From contig NZ_JAUFPS010000040.1 of NCBI RefSeq assembly GCF_030409315.1, forward strand, positions 120,660 to 184,659: a stretch of 64,000 nucleotides of DNA, written 5' to 3'. The position numbers and the translations under genes were made by a program. Below are positions 60,917 through 64,000 of this stretch, in pieces. Numbering within the stretch: position 1 is the stretch's first letter; each line of letters starts with the position of its first letter. The notes beneath the pieces are model-generated. The model did no database searches, had not been told where the DNA came from, and worked only from the letters and a program-made list of their open reading frames with translations. The DNA is from Mucilaginibacter flavus. GTDB lineage: Bacteria; Bacteroidota; Bacteroidia; Sphingobacteriales; Sphingobacteriaceae.

Positions 60917-61540
60917 CTATTTTTTCAAAAACAACAACGGCAAAGCACTGGCCGCCCCCAACCCTGCCCCGGCGGCTACATCTGTTGGGTAATGAACCCC
61001 AAGGTACATACGTGAGTAAGCTGTAGAACCAGCCCAGAGATAGGCAGGTAGTATCACATACCATTTAGGATAAGCTATTGACAGCGCTGTGGCTGTAGCA
61101 AATGATGATGAACTATGCCCTGATGGGAATGAGTAATTACCCGGGCGGTAAATGGGCGTAATATGAACGTTTTGCAAAAATGGCCGGGGGCGCTTTACCA
61201 GGTGTTTGATAATTTCTGTAAGACCGGCTGATATCGCCGTACTACCTGCTACGTAAAGCGCGTTTTGACGCATGGCTTTATCATTGGTGATGATACCACC
61301 GGCTAATAAACCCACGGGCACACCAACATTGCCATACATCAAATGATTACTTACAAACAGGAAAAAGCCGGTTTGCTGGGGTGTGCGGTGATCCTGCAGA
61401 TCAATCATGATGTCATCATCAAACCTTGGGGTACGCAACTGGGCGCTTGCTGTATTAACCTGCAAGCTCAGGAATACCTGTAAAGGAATGATTATCAGCA
61501 GAAATTTTGCACGGAAAAGTTGTTTCATAGATGCACTCAA
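60917..61540 (-). CDS. PAP2-family membrane phosphatase
   Basis: A 207-residue protein with an N-terminal export signal (LLIIIPLQVFLSLQVNTASA) and about four helices. The phosphatase motifs are KHLVKRPRPFLQ, FPSGHSSSSFATA and SRMYLGVHYPTDVAAG. Members remove phosphate from lipids such as undecaprenyl-PP or phosphatidate. Monocistronic. Confidence 0.88.
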   Translation of the reverse strand: MSASMKQLFRAKFLLIIIPLQVFLSLQVNTASAQLRTPRFDDDIMIDLQDHRTPQQTGFFLFVSNHLMYGNVGVPVGLLAGGIITNDKAMRQNALYVAGSTAISAGLTEIIKHLVKRPRPFLQNVHITPIYRPGNYSFPSGHSSSSFATATALSIAYPKWYVILPAYLWAGSTAYSRMYLGVHYPTDVAAGAGLGAASALPLLFLKK

Positions 61541-61745
61541 GGTAAACAGATTGCTATGCCCAATATAAATATTTTTTGTGCCGAATTGTTTGGTTTGATG
61601 TTAAGCTTCCGTTTTTCGGCCAAATGTATGTTCGTCGACACAAACCTACCACTTAACGACACATATTCTTTTCTGCTACGGGAGTCGGATACTTTTGAAT
61701 CATTAACCCACATCACTCAATATAAACTAAAAGGAGACAAAGATC

Positions 61746-62468
61746 ATGGAACGTAAAAACTTTTTAAAAAGCCTCATGGTTGGCGCTGTATCAACATCGG
61801 TTTTGGTAGATGCCTGCAAAAAAGACACCACAAGCCCTACAACTACTACAAGCACCAGTACTTCAACAAGCACAGGCACAACAAGCGGCTGTAGTGTTAT
61901 TGAAACGGAAACTGAAGGTCCGTACCCAACACATACCCCAGCATCATACGTGCGCAGCGACATTACCGATGGCCGCACCGGCTACAAGCTAACCGTTAAT
62001 ATTACCGTTAACAATAGTAATAATAGCTGCAACGCCCTATCGGGTGCTTTAGTTGATATATGGCATTGCGATGCCGAAGGCAATTATTCTGAATATGGCG
62101 GCAGTGGCAGCCAGGCAACCAATTATACCACAGTTCATTTTTTACGTGGCAGGCAAACTACCAACGCTAATGGGCTGGTTACCTATACTTCTATTTTTCC
62201 GGGTTGGTATACCGGCAGGGCTACGCATATACACGTGCATGTTTATAATTCGGCAGGTACATCTTTAAAAGTTACGCAAATAGCTTTTCCAGAAGGGACG
62301 GGCACCGCGCTGGCAGCGGTTGCGGGTTACACCAAAGGGATGAGCGGCTATACTTACAACGCTACCGATGGCGTATTTAGCGATGGCTATGCACTTGAAC
62401 TGGCTACCATAACAGGCAGTACCACTGCGGGCTTCGTGTTGGCCATAAGCATGAGTGTGCCGGCGTAA
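61746..62468 (+). CDS. Intradiol ring-cleavage dioxygenase-like lipoprotein
   Basis: A 240-residue exported protein with a lipobox-type Cys (STSVLVDAC) after a weak Tat-like MERKNFLKSLMVGAVS leader, followed by a Thr/Ser-rich linker (about 30-52). The dioxygenase core is ETEGPYPTHTPASYVRSDI, LVDIWHCDAEGNYSEYG (Tyr ligand), and PGWYTGRATHIHVHVYN (Tyr and His-x-His iron ligands). Iron(III) enzymes of this type cleave catechols. As an extracytoplasmic lipoprotein it may act on aromatic residues in plant material. Confidence 0.82.
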   Translation: MERKNFLKSLMVGAVSTSVLVDACKKDTTSPTTTTSTSTSTSTGTTSGCSVIETETEGPYPTHTPASYVRSDITDGRTGYKLTVNITVNNSNNSCNALSGALVDIWHCDAEGNYSEYGGSGSQATNYTTVHFLRGRQTTNANGLVTYTSIFPGWYTGRATHIHVHVYNSAGTSLKVTQIAFPEGTGTALAAVAGYTKGMSGYTYNATDGVFSDGYALELATITGSTTAGFVLAISMSVPA

Positions 62469-62499
62469 TCTGAGGGCTGACAGAGAAAAAAGCATGGGA

Positions 62500-62640
62500 T
62501 TGTGCGATTCCTTCCTTGGGAAAGGGGAGGTAGGGGTTAAATCAGGTAGTTAAGATATTTAAGCTTCGTCGCTTTTTGAAACCCCTCCCTGCCTTTGGGC
62601 TCATTTCCGCAACGCCCCTCCCACGGGAGGGAATTGAAAA
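62500..62640. repeat. Inverted repeat with CCCTCCC/GGGAGGG
   Basis: TTGGGAAAGGGGAGGTAGGG (about 62515-62534) is partly complementary to AAACCCCTCCCTGCC (about 62580), and CCCCTCCCACGGGAGGG is a further palindrome. A related palindromic piece, ATTCCCTCCCTTGGGAG, occurs near 63902. This is a repeat-like element before the next gene. Confidence 0.45.
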
Positions 62641-62664
62641 AAGTTTAATATATCAAGAATAAAT

Positions 62665-63171
62665 ATGCGCGCTATCACCCTGTGTTACCGAAAGATCATC
62701 GACGCAAATGCCACCAAACTCTGGGACAAACTGGTGTTTGAGGCATCGTACATGGAGTTTAAAATGCAGGCGCAAAACTATACTACCGGTACCACTTTTA
62801 CCAATTATGCCGATTTGCTTAGGCATGTAAACAACGCGCAGGCTATAGTGGGCATGGTTACGCCGGCTGTAAGCGGTTACGTACAGCAGTTAAATAACAT
62901 TGTACCCGATTTATTAAACAATGTTGGCAAACGTTTTTTAAAGTTCCACCGCTTTCAGTTTGAAATCATCAATTCGGATATCCTTGATAAAACCAAACAC
63001 CAGGTGGCAATTAACTTTTACTCCGAGCCTTTGGTTTGGCATGATACGGTAGAAAATTTCCTGTTAGTATCAGATCAAAAGCCAGCGTCAAATACTGATG
63101 ATGAATTACTGAGCAACCTGTTTCAGCTACAGCCTTACGTAAACATTCACACTATAAAAAACATACGATAA
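62665..63171 (+). CDS. Hypothetical protein
   Basis: A 168-residue soluble protein with no recognised family: MRAITLCYRKIIDANATKLW, helices with NYADLLRHVNNAQAIVGMV, then FLKFHRFQFEIINSDILDKT. No signal peptide, cysteine cluster or catalytic motif. It is one base ahead of the pirin-like bicupin gene, so they form an operon and may act together. Confidence 0.65.
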   Translation: MRAITLCYRKIIDANATKLWDKLVFEASYMEFKMQAQNYTTGTTFTNYADLLRHVNNAQAIVGMVTPAVSGYVQQLNNIVPDLLNNVGKRFLKFHRFQFEIINSDILDKTKHQVAINFYSEPLVWHDTVENFLLVSDQKPASNTDDELLSNLFQLQPYVNIHTIKNIR

Positions 63172-63172
63172 A

Positions 63173-63874
63173 ATGGAAAAGCTTTCACCGGGTCAAATAT
63201 TCCTTGCCGATCAGCGGGGAATTGTTGAAAATGAAACTTCGCGGCGCTTTAGCAGCTTTAATTACGGGCATTACGTGAATGAGAGCCGTAAGCCTTTTGG
63301 TCCGCTGGAAGTTTTTAATGACGAAATTCTCGCGGCGGGAAAATCCATTAATGTAACTATCCAGAATAGTTGCTACCTGGTTATCATTCCTATAACCGGG
63401 GCGCTATTAACTACCGATGCACGGCATAAAACCACAGTTACCGATGTCGGCGAAGTTTTTATCCATTACGCCCAGGCCGGCGAAACATTTGAACTCACCA
63501 ACACCTACCCTACCGATTGGATAAACTTTTTGTATATACAGGTAAAAGCCAAACCCGATGCATTCCCGTTTTTTGAGCAAACTTTTAGTTTTGATTTTAC
63601 CGGCAGAAAGGATGATTTGATTGCCGTGATACCGGGTTATAGCAATTTGCCCTTCAGCATACACATGGGCCAGTTTGCAGGTCGGGCAGATACGCTTTAT
63701 CAACTTAAAAACAGCGACTCATTATTTTATGCCTTTGTAATTGCCGGTGCCTTTGAATTACAAGGCAGGTTATTACATGAACGTGATGGCCTTGCGCTAT
63801 GGGATTTGCAGGAAGCAGATATGGAAGCGCTGAGTAATAACGCGGTGATGCTGGTAATTGAGATGGCGGGGTGA
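63173..63874 (+). CDS. Pirin-like bicupin (YhaK/quercetinase type)
   Basis: A 233-residue protein with two cupin domains. The N-terminal cupin (about 15-130, RFSSFNYGHYVNESRKPFG, FIHYAQAGETFEL) is unusual, and the metal-binding histidine set is incomplete. The C-terminal one (about 160-233, SLFYAFVIAGAFELQGRLLH, GLALWDLQEADMEAL) matches the quercetinase/pirin C-terminal domain. It follows the 62665 gene after one base. Function unknown: redox sensing or ring cleavage are options. Confidence 0.7.
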   Translation: MEKLSPGQIFLADQRGIVENETSRRFSSFNYGHYVNESRKPFGPLEVFNDEILAAGKSINVTIQNSCYLVIIPITGALLTTDARHKTTVTDVGEVFIHYAQAGETFELTNTYPTDWINFLYIQVKAKPDAFPFFEQTFSFDFTGRKDDLIAVIPGYSNLPFSIHMGQFAGRADTLYQLKNSDSLFYAFVIAGAFELQGRLLHERDGLALWDLQEADMEALSNNAVMLVIEMAG

Positions 63875-63963
63875 TAAAAGTAATTTTTGAGATTTATTTT
63901 TAATTCCCTCCCTTGGGAGCTACTGTGTGTACACAAGTTGCGAAAAAGTTGGACTTTTGTTTG

Positions 63964-64000
63964 ATGAACGAACCAATTAATTCCAACCCTGATTTTGAGG
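63964..64000 (+). CDS. Possible start of a truncated gene
   Basis: An ATG at 63964 opens a frame (MNEPINSNPDFE) that runs off the window end without a stop. It could be a real gene start, but only 12 codons are visible. Confidence 0.3.
   Translation, partial: MNEPINSNPDFE

Noticed and set aside
61810..61992. An alternative frame overlapping the dioxygenase lipoprotein
   Set aside because: Its Gln/Ala runs come from the shifted reading of the Thr/Ser linker.

Overview
The window looks like a chromosomal stretch from a Bacteroidota soil or plant-associated heterotroph, most likely family Sphingobacteriaceae (Mucilaginibacter- or Pedobacter-like). This is inferred from protein families and not from a marker gene. 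The evidence is: secreted glycoside hydrolases of families 2, 13, 95, 106 and 127; a gliding/type IX secretion C-terminal domain; DUF4296, DUF4905 and DUF6377 proteins typical of the phylum; TAnnTTTG-type -7 promoter elements; poor Shine-Dalgarno sequences; and moderate GC. No SusC/SusD pair, rRNA, phage, integrase or CRISPR array was seen.

Layout. 0-4.3 kb: metallophosphoesterase, an unlisted 52-residue membrane protein, a tRNA-like remnant, a PiT phosphate transporter and a tandem universal stress protein. 4.6-9.6 kb: minus-strand operon of a DUF1080 3-keto-glycoside hydrolase, a Gfo/Idh/MocA oxidoreductase and a GH106 protein. 9.8-12.6 kb: OmpA/TSP3 porin-like protein, small XRE regulator, TatA and a DoxX-like protein. 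12.6-14.1 kb: a TsdA-like dihaem cytochrome lipoprotein with a DsrE-like exported protein. 14.2-18.8 kb: GH127 enzyme and an NHL-propeller protein with a CHU_C sorting domain. 19-21.5 kb: ABC exporter pair. 22.2-24.9 kb: FadR-type regulator, TauE/SafE, DUF1634 and alpha/beta hydrolase operon behind a perfect palindrome. 25.1-27.6 kb: tRNA-Gln, DinB, AHSA1 and DUF695 proteins.

27.6-33 kb is a coherent sucrose locus: a LacI regulator with an operator-like inverted repeat, a shortened SusR-like DUF6377 regulator, an SLC45-type transporter and an amylosucrase. 33.3-34.0 kb is a UPF0175/DUF3368 toxin-antitoxin pair; an orphan UPF0175 gene lies at 21.9 kb, and both sit beside copies of the same ~165-bp palindromic repeat. 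34.1-37.1 kb: Dps, then DUF4905, LysM/RlpA-like and uridine kinase. 37.2-37.9 kb: a Y1 (IS200-like/RAYT) transposase gene flanked by inverted palindromic motifs. 38-40 kb: superinfection-immunity-like protein and the two subunits of a 3-oxoacid CoA-transferase.

40-50 kb: disordered acidic protein, CE2-like esterase, VOC/mutS2/DUF4296 operon, YggS, GNAT, DUF3298 lipoprotein and aspartokinase, then YitT and VOC. 50.3-56.5 kb: SGNH esterase, GH2 and GH95 enzymes. 56.5-64 kb: thioesterase, FabH, B12-riboswitch-controlled MetE, PAP2 phosphatase, intradiol-dioxygenase-like lipoprotein, and an unknown gene followed by a pirin-like bicupin. The general picture is a carbohydrate scavenger with several small catabolic units. 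Its intergenic DNA is unusually rich in long inverted repeats of at least five families.
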